Assembly (NCBI RefSeq): GCF_938020365.1
Contig: NZ_CALIIB010000116.1
Location: 1 to 5,906, forward strand
Source of the DNA: an uncultured Streptococcus sp.
GTDB lineage: Bacteria; Bacillota; Bacilli; Lactobacillales; Streptococcaceae
Length of the DNA: 5,906 bases
Reading direction: 5' to 3'
The notes under the pieces were generated by a model, which was not told the origin of the DNA, ran no database searches, and saw only the letters and a program-made list of their open reading frames with translations. Both the position numbers and the translations under genes were made by a program. This document shows, one piece after another, positions 1 to 5,130 of the stretch (within the stretch, counting starts at the first letter, position 1; every line of letters begins with the position of its first letter).

Positions 1-734
1 AGAGGAGCTAGGATAAAGCGTCCAACTAAAGTGACAATTGTATCTTTATCAAAAGCAATCGTATTCAAGCCTGCCTTTGCAAGAACAATACCGATATAGA
101 CAAGAGATAATGGTGTTGTTAAACTACCAATATAAGTCAAGGTACTTTCCGCAAAACTTGGGACAGGAAGACGGAACACTAAAAATACGAGGGCTACGAG
201 AAATCCCAATAAAGGTGCTGGGAAGAGCTTCTTCCAATTGAATTTTTGAGCTTGATTTGAAGCCCCTTCTTTGCTATCCGAGGTCATTAGATAGACACCT
301 AATGTCCAAGTAGATACCGTATTTGTAATATAATACACCAAGAAGTAGGGAAGAGCTTGATTTCCAAACAGAGCTATGTTTAAAGGCAAACCAATAAAAA
401 TGGTATTGGCATTCACGAAGGTATTAATCATGGTTCCTCGACGGCCTGGGCGCACTCCAAAAAGTTTCACCGCTATAAAGGCCATTAGGTAACCGAGAAT
501 GAAGGCGATAAACGTATACAATAAACCGCCAGACAAGCTAATCAATTTATCTAACGTCAAATATCTAAGGACAGAGGTAAAAATTGCCACTGGCATGGCC
601 ACATTCATAATGAGTTTAGATAAATCATTTCCAAAACTCTCTTGAAACCAACCACGGACTTGCAAGAAGTAACCTAAAATGATAATGACGATAATAGGTA
701 CAATACTCTGAATTGAAGTTAAAAAGATATCCAT
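1..734 (-). CDS. mleP: Malate permease MleP, AEC (auxin efflux carrier) family, 3' end beyond the window
   Basis: This frame is open from the ATG at 734-732 to the window edge, giving 244 codons; about the last quarter of the expected protein of roughly 320 residues is missing. It starts MDIFLTSIQSIVPIIVIIILG, a hydrophobic first membrane segment. Further helices alternate with short basic loops (VKLFGVRPGRRG), and the NTFVNANTIFIGLPLN stretch is typical of AEC carriers, with the conserved Asn-rich part of the fourth or fifth helix. A central polar loop (SDSKEGASNQAQKFNWKK) separates the two halves, as in this family. The family role is an inner-membrane carrier; beside a malolactic enzyme it is expected to take up L-malate, possibly in exchange for lactate. 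An AAAGG ribosome site lies about 6 nt before the ATG. It follows mleS by 83 bp with no clear terminator, so co-transcription is inferred. Substrate is assigned from context. Confidence 0.92.
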   Translation of the reverse strand, partial: MDIFLTSIQSIVPIIVIIILGYFLQVRGWFQESFGNDLSKLIMNVAMPVAIFTSVLRYLTLDKLISLSGGLLYTFIAFILGYLMAFIAVKLFGVRPGRRGTMINTFVNANTIFIGLPLNIALFGNQALPYFLVYYITNTVSTWTLGVYLMTSDSKEGASNQAQKFNWKKLFPAPLLGFLVALVFLVFRLPVPSFAESTLTYIGSLTTPLSLVYIGIVLAKAGLNTIAFDKDTIVTLVGRFILAP

Positions 735-770
735 AGTCTCCCTTTCTACATGACATAGCGTATATTTAAA

Positions 771-803
771 GGCGTACGGAACATCCAGTCATACTCGTAC
801 ACC
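771..803 (-). other. Weak stem-loop in the mleS-mleP spacer
   Basis: On the minus (mRNA) strand GGTGTACG pairs with CGTACGCC, eight pairs including one G-U, around a loop of about 17 nt. No U-run follows, so it does not look like a terminator. It could be an mRNA processing or stability element that sets the mleS:mleP ratio, or it could be chance. The rest of the 83-bp spacer shows only the mleP ribosome site. Confidence 0.3.
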
Positions 804-817
804 CTATTCCCATTCAC

Positions 818-2443
818 TTATTTATAGGTTGGATACCATTTCAAATCACGAACTGCTTTGGCCATATCTGTTTCCTTAGCGCGTGCAAGACCTTGCTCTT
901 GCGCTTTTTTAGCGACTGCTTCCGCTACTTTAATGGAAACATTTGCTACATACTTGAACGGCGGCAAAACAGGAGCTCCTGGTTGGCCTGGATTGACAAT
1001 ACCACTCAATGAATGAGCCGCTGCTCCAATCATTTCATCTGTTAAAAGACTTGCTTCAGAAGCCAGCATACCTAGACCAAGACCCGGGTAAATCAAGGCA
1101 TTATTGGCTTGACCAATCACATAGTCTACACCTTTATAAGAGACCGTATCAGCAGGAATTCCTGTTGCGACAAAAGCTTTGCCATCTGACCATTCGATCA
1201 AATCTTTAGCGCTTGCTTCGGCCAGCTTGGTTGGATTTGATAATGGGAAGATCATTGGACGTTCAGTATTTTCGCACATAGCTTCTACTATTTCTTTAGT
1301 GAAGGTATTAGGTTGAGTTGAAGTTCCTACAAGAATGGTTGGCTTCACAGTCTTCACTACTTCAAGCAGGTCAGTCAACTTGTCTGCGTTACTAAAGTCG
1401 GCACGTTTCTTAGCAAACGGTTTTTGTTCAGGAGTTAGGTCATCCATGTCATCAAAGAGAAGACCTTGTTTATCAACCATAAAGAAACGTTTATAGGCTT
1501 CTTCTTCAGAAAGACCTTCACTCACCATTTCGCGAAGAACACGAGAGGCAATTCCTGCACCCGCAGTACCACCACCATAGCAGAGATAAACTTGATCTGT
1601 TAATTTTTCACCACTAATATCTAGTGAACCAAAGATACCACCTAAGGTAACGATTCCTGTACCTTGAATATCATCATTAAAGGTTGGAATTTGCTTCCGG
1701 TATTTTTCTAGAATATTGGCAGCATTCAAGCGACCGAAGTCTTCCCAGTGAAGGTAGAGTTTAGGAAAGAGACGTTCTGCTGTTTGAACGAATTGGTCAA
1801 TGAAGTCGTAGTAACGATCTCCGCGGACCCGTTCGTGACGATTTCCTAAGTAATTAGGATTGTTACGAAGCTCTTCACGGTTAGTCCCTGCATCAATGAC
1901 TAAAGGAAGGACCATAGAAGGATCGATTCCAGCAGCACCCGTATAGACCATCAATTTCCCAACAGAAATATCGACACCATTTGTTCCCCAGTCTCCAATT
2001 CCAAGAATTCCTTCTGCATCTGTTACAACAATGAGTCGAATCTCGCGATCCCCGGCAGCATTTTTCAAAGTAGCTTCAATATTTTCAGGATGATTAATAT
2101 CAAGGTATCCCGCATATTGTGGATCTACAAAGAGATCACTATAGCCTTCAATGGTATCTGCAATGGTTGGGTCATACACAATTGGATTGAATTCTTCCAA
2201 ATGTTGAGAAAAGAGGTAATAGAAAAGAGTCCGGTTTGTGTTAAAGATTTCCATTAAGAACAAACGTTTTTCCAGGTCATTGACCTTTGTTTGCATTTGT
2301 GCATAGGTTTGTGCTGCTTGTTCCTCAATCGTTTGAACATAAGGTGGCAGTAAACCAATAAGGCCTAGTTCCTTTCGCTCCTCTAAGGTAAAGGCAGTTC
2401 CCTTATTAAGGAAAGGATTGTTTAAAATATCATGTGCAGTCAT
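818..2443 (-). CDS. mleS: Malolactic enzyme MleS (L-malate to L-lactate + CO2, NAD+ and Mn2+ dependent)
   Basis: This is a complete 541-residue protein, the usual length for bacterial malolactic enzymes, which belong to the malic enzyme fold. The start MTAHDILNNPFLNKGTAFT is the family's N-terminus. FNTNRTLFYY (67-76) carries the catalytic Tyr. Lys163 in VGKLMVYTG matches the malic-enzyme general base. Glu234-Asp235 (WEDF) and Asp258 (FNDDIQGTG) match the divalent-metal ligands. GGGTAGAG (290-297) is the NAD+-binding turn of the Rossmann domain. LSNPTK (401-406) and NPGQPGAP complete the substrate and cofactor pocket. Known family role: cytoplasmic decarboxylation of malate to lactate without release of pyruvate; it consumes a proton and, with the permease, generates proton-motive force. 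The start is fixed by a perfect AAGGAGG seven bases upstream. mleP follows on the same strand. No key residue appears to be missing. A plain malic enzyme is less likely given the close match throughout and the neighbouring permease and LysR gene. Confidence 0.98.
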   Translation of the reverse strand: MTAHDILNNPFLNKGTAFTLEERKELGLIGLLPPYVQTIEEQAAQTYAQMQTKVNDLEKRLFLMEIFNTNRTLFYYLFSQHLEEFNPIVYDPTIADTIEGYSDLFVDPQYAGYLDINHPENIEATLKNAAGDREIRLIVVTDAEGILGIGDWGTNGVDISVGKLMVYTGAAGIDPSMVLPLVIDAGTNREELRNNPNYLGNRHERVRGDRYYDFIDQFVQTAERLFPKLYLHWEDFGRLNAANILEKYRKQIPTFNDDIQGTGIVTLGGIFGSLDISGEKLTDQVYLCYGGGTAGAGIASRVLREMVSEGLSEEEAYKRFFMVDKQGLLFDDMDDLTPEQKPFAKKRADFSNADKLTDLLEVVKTVKPTILVGTSTQPNTFTKEIVEAMCENTERPMIFPLSNPTKLAEASAKDLIEWSDGKAFVATGIPADTVSYKGVDYVIGQANNALIYPGLGLGMLASEASLLTDEMIGAAAHSLSGIVNPGQPGAPVLPPFKYVANVSIKVAEAVAKKAQEQGLARAKETDMAKAVRDLKWYPTYK

Positions 2444-2450
2444 AGTGCAA

Positions 2451-2457
2451 CCTCCTT
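2451..2457 (-). promoter_or_regulatory. Ribosome binding site of mleS
   Basis: On the minus strand AAGGAGG is a full Shine-Dalgarno, separated from the ATG by TTGCACT (7 nt). It fixes the mleS start. With the predicted transcription start near 2460, the leader would be only about 17 nt. Confidence 0.9.
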
Positions 2458-2466
2458 TTTACTAAT

Positions 2467-2496
2467 ATTATACCATTAAAATAAATCGTTTACAGA
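2467..2496 (-). promoter_or_regulatory. Extended -10 promoter of the mleS-mleP operon
   Basis: The minus strand has a perfect TATAAT at 2472-2467 preceded by TGG (2475-2473), giving TGnTATAAT. The -35 region 16-17 bp upstream (TGTAAA or CTGTAA) matches TTGACA poorly, as is common when the -10 is extended or when an activator such as MleR is required. The dyad at 2503-2519 lies about 50 bp upstream of the expected start, within reach of a class of activator or repressor that contacts polymerase. Confidence 0.75.
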
Positions 2497-2502
2497 ACTT
2501 TG

Positions 2503-2519
2503 TTGTATATAAAATACAA
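2503..2519. promoter_or_regulatory. Dyad TTGTAT-N5-ATACAA between divergent promoters (candidate regulator site)
   Basis: This is a perfect 6-bp inverted repeat with a 5-bp spacer (ATAAA). Its centre (2511) is about 51 bp upstream of the predicted mleS start and about 37 bp upstream of the predicted rightward start near 2548, so a bound protein could affect both. Candidate ligands are MleR or the XRE protein encoded at 2797. The half-site is the same as in the dyad at 2773-2787, though the arms are in the opposite order around the centre. It does not fit the central T-N11-A rule of LysR sites, which argues somewhat against MleR. Confidence 0.5.
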
Positions 2520-2532
2520 TCGTGTACGCATA

Positions 2533-2541
2533 TGTTATAAT
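2533..2541 (+). promoter_or_regulatory. Rightward extended -10 promoter
   Basis: The plus strand has TGTTATAAT, a perfect TATAAT (2536-2541) with the TGn extension. No good -35 is present; the region 17 bp upstream (AATACA) overlaps the dyad at 2503-2519. Transcription would start near 2548 and run about 250 nt before the XRE start codon. That could be a long leader for xre (and perhaps mleR), or a separate small transcript. No coding sequence is supported in 2548-2796. Confidence 0.5.
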
Positions 2542-2673
2542 GAGTTTACGAGAACAATTTTCTAATAAGCTATTTTATACTTAAAACACTATTATTGATG
2601 ACACGTTAAGTTGTTTTATAAATTTCTGAACTCATCAAACCCTCTACAATTACTCTTTCCTAAAAGTTTCGAG

Positions 2674-2738
2674 TATAGCAAAATAATCATAGAAATTAGC
2701 AATCCTAATCAAAATAAGCATCCTCTAGGTTTGCTATA
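2674..2738. repeat. Spaced 9-bp inverted repeat TATAGCAAA / TTTGCTATA with divergent -10-like elements
   Basis: The arms at 2674-2682 and 2730-2738 are perfect complements 47 bp apart. Each arm reads TTTGCTATA outward, so each holds a TGCTATA extended -10: TGCTATAAA facing right (hexamer 2735-2740) and TGCTATACT facing left (hexamer 2677-2672). Inside lies a smaller hairpin, ATTAG-N5-CTAAT (2695-2709). The rightward copy is a plausible xre promoter, with a leader of about 50 nt. No convincing -35 is seen for either. Confidence 0.4.
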
Positions 2739-2772
2739 AAGTACTTTGTGTTTTTTAAGGTGTTTTTTTGTC

Positions 2773-2787
2773 ATACAAAACTTGTAT
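2773..2787. promoter_or_regulatory. Operator-like dyad ATACAA-AAC-TTGTAT just upstream of xre
   Basis: This perfect 15-bp palindrome has 6-bp arms and ends 9 bp before the ATG at 2797. It overlaps a TATTCT (2785-2790) that could serve as a -10 for a leaderless transcript. Its size and symmetry are typical of operators bound by small dimeric XRE/Cro-like repressors, and negative autoregulation by the adjacent gene is the simplest reading. Confidence 0.6.
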
Positions 2788-2796
2788 TCTATTTAT

Positions 2797-3147
2797 ATGA
2801 CAACTAAAAACTATTTACAACAATATATTTCCCAAAAAGTGAAATATTTTCGAACACAAAACAAAATGAGCCAGGAAGAACTTTCGGAACAAGCGGGACT
2901 CGGGCTTAAGTATATCAACCAACTCGAAAACCAAAACGTGAATCTGACCATTCACAGTCTTGAAAAAGTGATTGACGCCCTAGAGATGACCCCAGAGGAA
3001 TTCTTCAATTTTGATAGCCTTGAATCAACCTCTGATAAGACTGACAATCTTTCTCTCAAAAGAATCAACATGAAAGTTAAACAGCTCCCTGTTGAAAAAC
3101 GAGAGAAAATGTTAAGCATTTTCGAAAGTATCTTAGATAATCTTTGA
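2797..3147 (+). CDS. Small XRE/Cro-family helix-turn-helix transcriptional regulator
   Basis: This encodes 116 residues from the ATG at 2797. The frame is open upstream to a TTG at 2746, but the added residues (CFLRCFFVIQNLYSIY) do not resemble an HTH protein, so the ATG is preferred. Residues about 8-66 form an HTH_3 domain: ISQKVKYFRTQNKMSQEELSE (helices 1-2), AGLGLKYINQLENQ (recognition helix), then NLTIHSLEKVIDALEMTPEEFF, the classic SinR/Cro-like ending. A short C-terminal helical tail (VEKREKMLSIFESILDNL) may dimerise. No Shine-Dalgarno precedes the ATG, so translation may be leaderless or weak. A palindromic operator sits immediately upstream, suggesting autoregulation. It lies between mleS and mleR, which are usually direct neighbours in streptococci (from memory), so it may be a later arrival or a second regulator of malolactic fermentation. 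Its target is not known from sequence. The closest named homologue cannot be stated. Confidence 0.9.
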   Translation: MTTKNYLQQYISQKVKYFRTQNKMSQEELSEQAGLGLKYINQLENQNVNLTIHSLEKVIDALEMTPEEFFNFDSLESTSDKTDNLSLKRINMKVKQLPVEKREKMLSIFESILDNL

Positions 3148-3188
3148 TATCCCTGACTCACTTACATTTTAACTGGTGAATATTCGTA

Positions 3189-3225
3189 TAGTCAACTTGT
3201 AAGATACGGATAAAATTTATTTATC
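3189..3225 (+). promoter_or_regulatory. Candidate mleR promoter with overlapping LysR-type dyad
   Basis: TAGTCA (3189-3194, 4 of 6 to TTGACA) lies 16 bp before TAAAAT (3211-3216, 5 of 6 to TATAAT). A perfect dyad GATAAA-N5-TTTATC (3209-3225) covers the -10 and contains the central T-N11-A of LysR sites, also readable as ATAA-N7-TTAT. This placement suits MleR repressing its own gene. A start near 3223 would leave a leader of about 50 nt. Confidence 0.5.
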
Positions 3226-3274
3226 TGGTGATTTCCACTTATTTTCCTTCTCCAACTAATGAAAGTGAGCCCAT

Positions 3275-4189
3275 ATGAATTTAAAAGATCTACAATATTT
3301 TTATGACCTCTGCCAGCTTCAATCCTATACGGAAGTAGCAAAACAGCACAAAGTTAGCCAACCTTCTATTTCTTATGCCATCAAGCGATTAGAGGAGACC
3401 TTTAATTGTAAGTTGATTCACCACGATCCCTCACACCGATCCTTCAAACTGACTCATCAAGGAGAAATCCTTCTGAAACACACAGAACTGATCTTACCTG
3501 AGGTCATTTCTGCTCGCAAAGAAATAAATCGTTCTTTGGCTCATTACTCTACTGTAGGATTTCCTCCTATTATCATACAGTATCTCTTTGCTTCTCTAAA
3601 TGAAGAAAAAGAATTTGATTTTTTAAAAAAAGTACGCCCCATCCGCGGTGGCTCCGTGGAGTTATTAAACCTTCTCCTCAAGGGGGACCTTGATGCAAGC
3701 TTACTCGGTTTGATTGAACCACTCAATCATCCTTCAATAGAGACGCATGAACTATTTCATAAAGAACTGTATGTCGTTTTATCTAAGAACCACCCTCTTG
3801 CTACTGTTTCTTCCCTCACTTTTCAAGATTTAGTAGATCAATCCTTTATCCTTTTAGACGAACATTTTGTTCACTTGAAAGCTTTTGAACTTCTTAATCA
3901 GAAGTATCAAAACAGGGCAGAAATATTCTTCAAGAGTGACGACATTGTCATTCTTAAAGAACTTTTAAAGAAAGGGATTGGCGTTAGTTTACTAGCTGAT
4001 ATCGCACTCTCTGATGAAGATGATGATTTAATAAAAATCCCTCTAATACCGAAGGACCAGATCACATTTACAGTTTATTACGCTCACCTTAAATCAGCTA
4101 CACTGTCATCAGAAGTAGAGGATTTATTTAATTTTATTAAACTATACAAACCAAAAGAACTTGGCTCTTTGTCAACTGTAGTAGGTTGA
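3275..4189 (+). CDS. mleR: LysR-family regulator of malolactic fermentation MleR, C-terminus rewritten by an insertion sequence
   Basis: This encodes 304 residues. The N-terminus MNLKDLQYFYDLCQLQSYTEVAK begins the winged HTH, with recognition helix VSQPSISYAIKRLEETF (27-43) and wing residues KLTHQGE, as in MleR and other LysR proteins. Residues from about 90 on form the two-lobed effector domain, with VRPIRGGSVELLNLLLKGDLDASLLGL in lobe one and LLKKGIGVSLLADIAL returning to it. Known role: activation of mleS-mleP in response to malate and acid. The start has a weak site (AGTGAG, 5 nt before ATG). Codon 297 is exactly the first base of the IS terminal repeat (4163), so the last residues GSLSTVVG and the TGA stop are IS sequence. 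The native part is 296 residues, near the normal family length of about 290-300, so the protein is probably still active. The assignment as MleR rests on sequence style and location next to mleS. Confidence 0.9.
   Translation: MNLKDLQYFYDLCQLQSYTEVAKQHKVSQPSISYAIKRLEETFNCKLIHHDPSHRSFKLTHQGEILLKHTELILPEVISARKEINRSLAHYSTVGFPPIIIQYLFASLNEEKEFDFLKKVRPIRGGSVELLNLLLKGDLDASLLGLIEPLNHPSIETHELFHKELYVVLSKNHPLATVSSLTFQDLVDQSFILLDEHFVHLKAFELLNQKYQNRAEIFFKSDDIVILKELLKKGIGVSLLADIALSDEDDDLIKIPLIPKDQITFTVYYAHLKSATLSSEVEDLFNFIKLYKPKELGSLSTVVG
4163..4186 (+). repeat. Left terminal inverted repeat of the IS, coding for the end of mleR
   Basis: Starts GGCTCTTTGTCAACTGTAGT. It shares 17 of 24 positions with the opposite end at 5182-5159 on the minus strand. 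It is read in frame by mleR as GSLSTVVG, followed by TGA at 4187-4189. Confidence 0.8.
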
Positions 4190-4204
4190 AGAAAAGCTAA
4201 GCTC

Positions 4205-4235
4205 AAGAAAGGACGAAATTCGTCCTTTCTTTTCT
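4205..4235 (+). terminator. Intrinsic terminator inside the IS end, downstream of mleR
   Basis: AAGAAAGGACGAA (4205-4217) and TTCGTCCTTTCTT (4219-4231) are perfect 13-bp arms around one central base, followed on the plus strand by a T-rich TTTCTTTTCT. It begins 16 bp after the mleR stop and can end mleR transcription. The same bases encode the transposase C-terminus (RKERTNFVLS), so it is an IS-borne terminator that shields the element from outside transcription. Confidence 0.7.
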
Positions 4236-4240
4236 GATGT

Positions 4241-4254
4241 TTAGGGCGATAAAA
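4241..4254 (-). other. Deletion junction in the transposase remnant
   Basis: On the minus strand the text reads SDKRFYR and then shifts to the frame of FIALNIRKERTNFVLS, the family C-terminus. In intact relatives the two sites would each contain a TTTTATCG-like stretch (codons of RFYR and of FIA), so a deletion between short direct repeats explains the join TTTTATCGCCCTAA. This is inferred from remembered family sequence. Confidence 0.55.
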
Positions 4255-4392
4255 TCGCTTATCACTCAATTTACGGCTATCCTGTTGAATGAGCTTCCAG
4301 TAACGTTTGATGGCCTTATATTCATGGGATTTTCGTTCAAACTGATTCATGATTTGAACACGCACACGACTCATAGCACGGATTAAGTGTTG

Positions 4393-4449
4393 AAGTAAAA
4401 CAGTCCAGTGGACTGTTTTAGCCTGAGTTCAGAAATATAATAACGAAGG
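4393..4449. repeat. 57-bp insert with perfect hairpin (4396-4420) in the transposase remnant
   Basis: The arms TAAAACAGTCCA and TGGACTGTTTTA flank one central G. On the minus strand the insert separates DRFH from QHLIRAMSRV, where intact relatives are expected to have only two residues (IV) between. It brings a stop (TTC TGA). The non-hairpin part reads CCTGAGTTCAGAAATATAAT on the plus strand. The hairpin core AAACAGTC is shared with the insert at 4663-4703. It may be a small non-autonomous repeat. Confidence 0.6.
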
Positions 4450-4662
4450 GTGAAAACGATCGAGAACGATTTTAGCACACGGAAAAAGCTGTTTAGCTAA
4501 GTCATAATAAGGACTAAACATATCCATAGTAATGATTTTGACGCGACATCGGACGGGTCTATCATATTTAAGAAAGTGATTTTGGATGACAGCTTGTGTT
4601 CTTCCCTCAAGAACAGTGATGATATTGAGCTTATCAAAATCTTGCGCAATGAAACTCATCTT

Positions 4663-4703
4663 CATCTCCCGATTGAAACAGTCACTTCCCTGACTGTTTC
4701 AAC
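4663..4703. repeat. 41-bp insert with perfect hairpin (4673-4702) in the transposase remnant
   Basis: The arms TTGAAACAGTCA (4673-4684) and TGACTGTTTCAA (4691-4702) enclose CTTCCC. On the minus strand it follows SWD (first DDE aspartate) and precedes KMSFIAQDF, replacing about seven expected residues (EYAFTKG in relatives, from memory). It introduces stops. The stem has no coding explanation and resembles the hairpin at 4396-4420. Confidence 0.6.
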
Positions 4704-5130
4704 ATCCCAGGATATAATCTCAGGAAGATGCGAAAAATCATGCTTAAAGTGGGAGTCATTGAGCTTTCAAATGACAGTTGAAGTTGAAATGGCCATTTGC
4801 TGAGCAATATCGGTCATAGAAGTCTTTTCAACCAACTTTTGAGCAATCTTTTGGTTGATGATACGAGGGATTTGGTGATTCTTCTTGACGATAGAAGTCT
4901 CAGCGACCATCATTTTCGAACAATGATAGCACTTAAAACGACGCTTTCCAAGAAGAATTCTAGTAGGCATACCAGTCGTTTCAAGGTAAGGAATCTTAGA
5001 AAGTTTTTGAAAGTCATATTTCTTCATTTGATTTCCGCAATCAGGACAAGATGGGGGGCGTCGTAGCCCAGGTTAGCGATGATTTCCTTTTTTATTATAG
5101 ATTATATAGGACTTTTTTTCTACAATAGAA

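Larger units (their letters stand above)
4203..5066 (-). pseudogene. ISL3-family transposase remnant, multiply disrupted
   Basis: Fragments are collinear with IS1167-type transposases (compared from memory). First comes a zinc-finger region PPSCPDCGNQMKKYDF...CYHCSKMMV, with CPDC and CYHC. Next is IAQKLVEKTSMTDIAQQMAISTSTVI, then a TGA (4769-4767) where the family has Arg (CGA to TGA). KLNDSHFKHDFSHLPEIISWD continues after it. From 4665 comes MKMSFIAQDFDKLNIITVLEG to KIVLDRFH, with the DDE residue in ITMDMF. From about 4392 comes QHLIRAMSRVRVQIMNQFERKSHEYKAIKRYWKLIQQDSRKLSDKRFYR. Finally FIALNIRKERTNFVLS ends at TGA 4205-4203. The first 40 or so residues are gone; upstream of 5066 the frame meets a stop (5075-5073). 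Hairpin-bearing inserts replace family sequence at 4663-4703 and 4393-4449. Roughly 110 residues, including the catalytic Glu region, are deleted at 4241-4254. No transposase can be made. Confidence 0.92.

Noticed and set aside
38..241. Plus-strand 67-codon open frame opposite mleP
   Set aside because: It is antisense to a well-supported membrane carrier, has no ribosome site and resembles no family.
1009..1209. Plus-strand 66-codon open frame inside mleS
   Set aside because: Shadow of a strongly conserved enzyme gene.
2548..2740. tRNA, riboswitch or CRISPR in the long intergenic region
   Set aside because: No cloverleaf, no recognisable riboswitch core and no regularly spaced repeats were seen, only the dyads listed.
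2746..2796. TTG at 2746 as the xre start
   Set aside because: It adds 17 residues unlike an HTH N-terminus, has no ribosome site, and would put the operator inside the gene.
2952..3161. Minus-strand 69-codon open frame opposite xre
   Set aside because: Antisense to the HTH gene, with low-complexity sequence and no initiation signal.
3544..3726. Minus-strand 60-codon open frame opposite mleR
   Set aside because: Shadow of the LysR gene.
4084..4374. Minus-strand frame taken as a 96-residue protein
   Set aside because: Only the first part (MSRVRVQIMNQF to RFYR) is transposase. The rest is out-of-frame sequence past a deletion that runs through the IS end into antisense mleR.
4576..5066. Two plus-strand open frames (4576-4803 and 4797-5066)
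   Set aside because: Both lie opposite recognisable transposase fragments.
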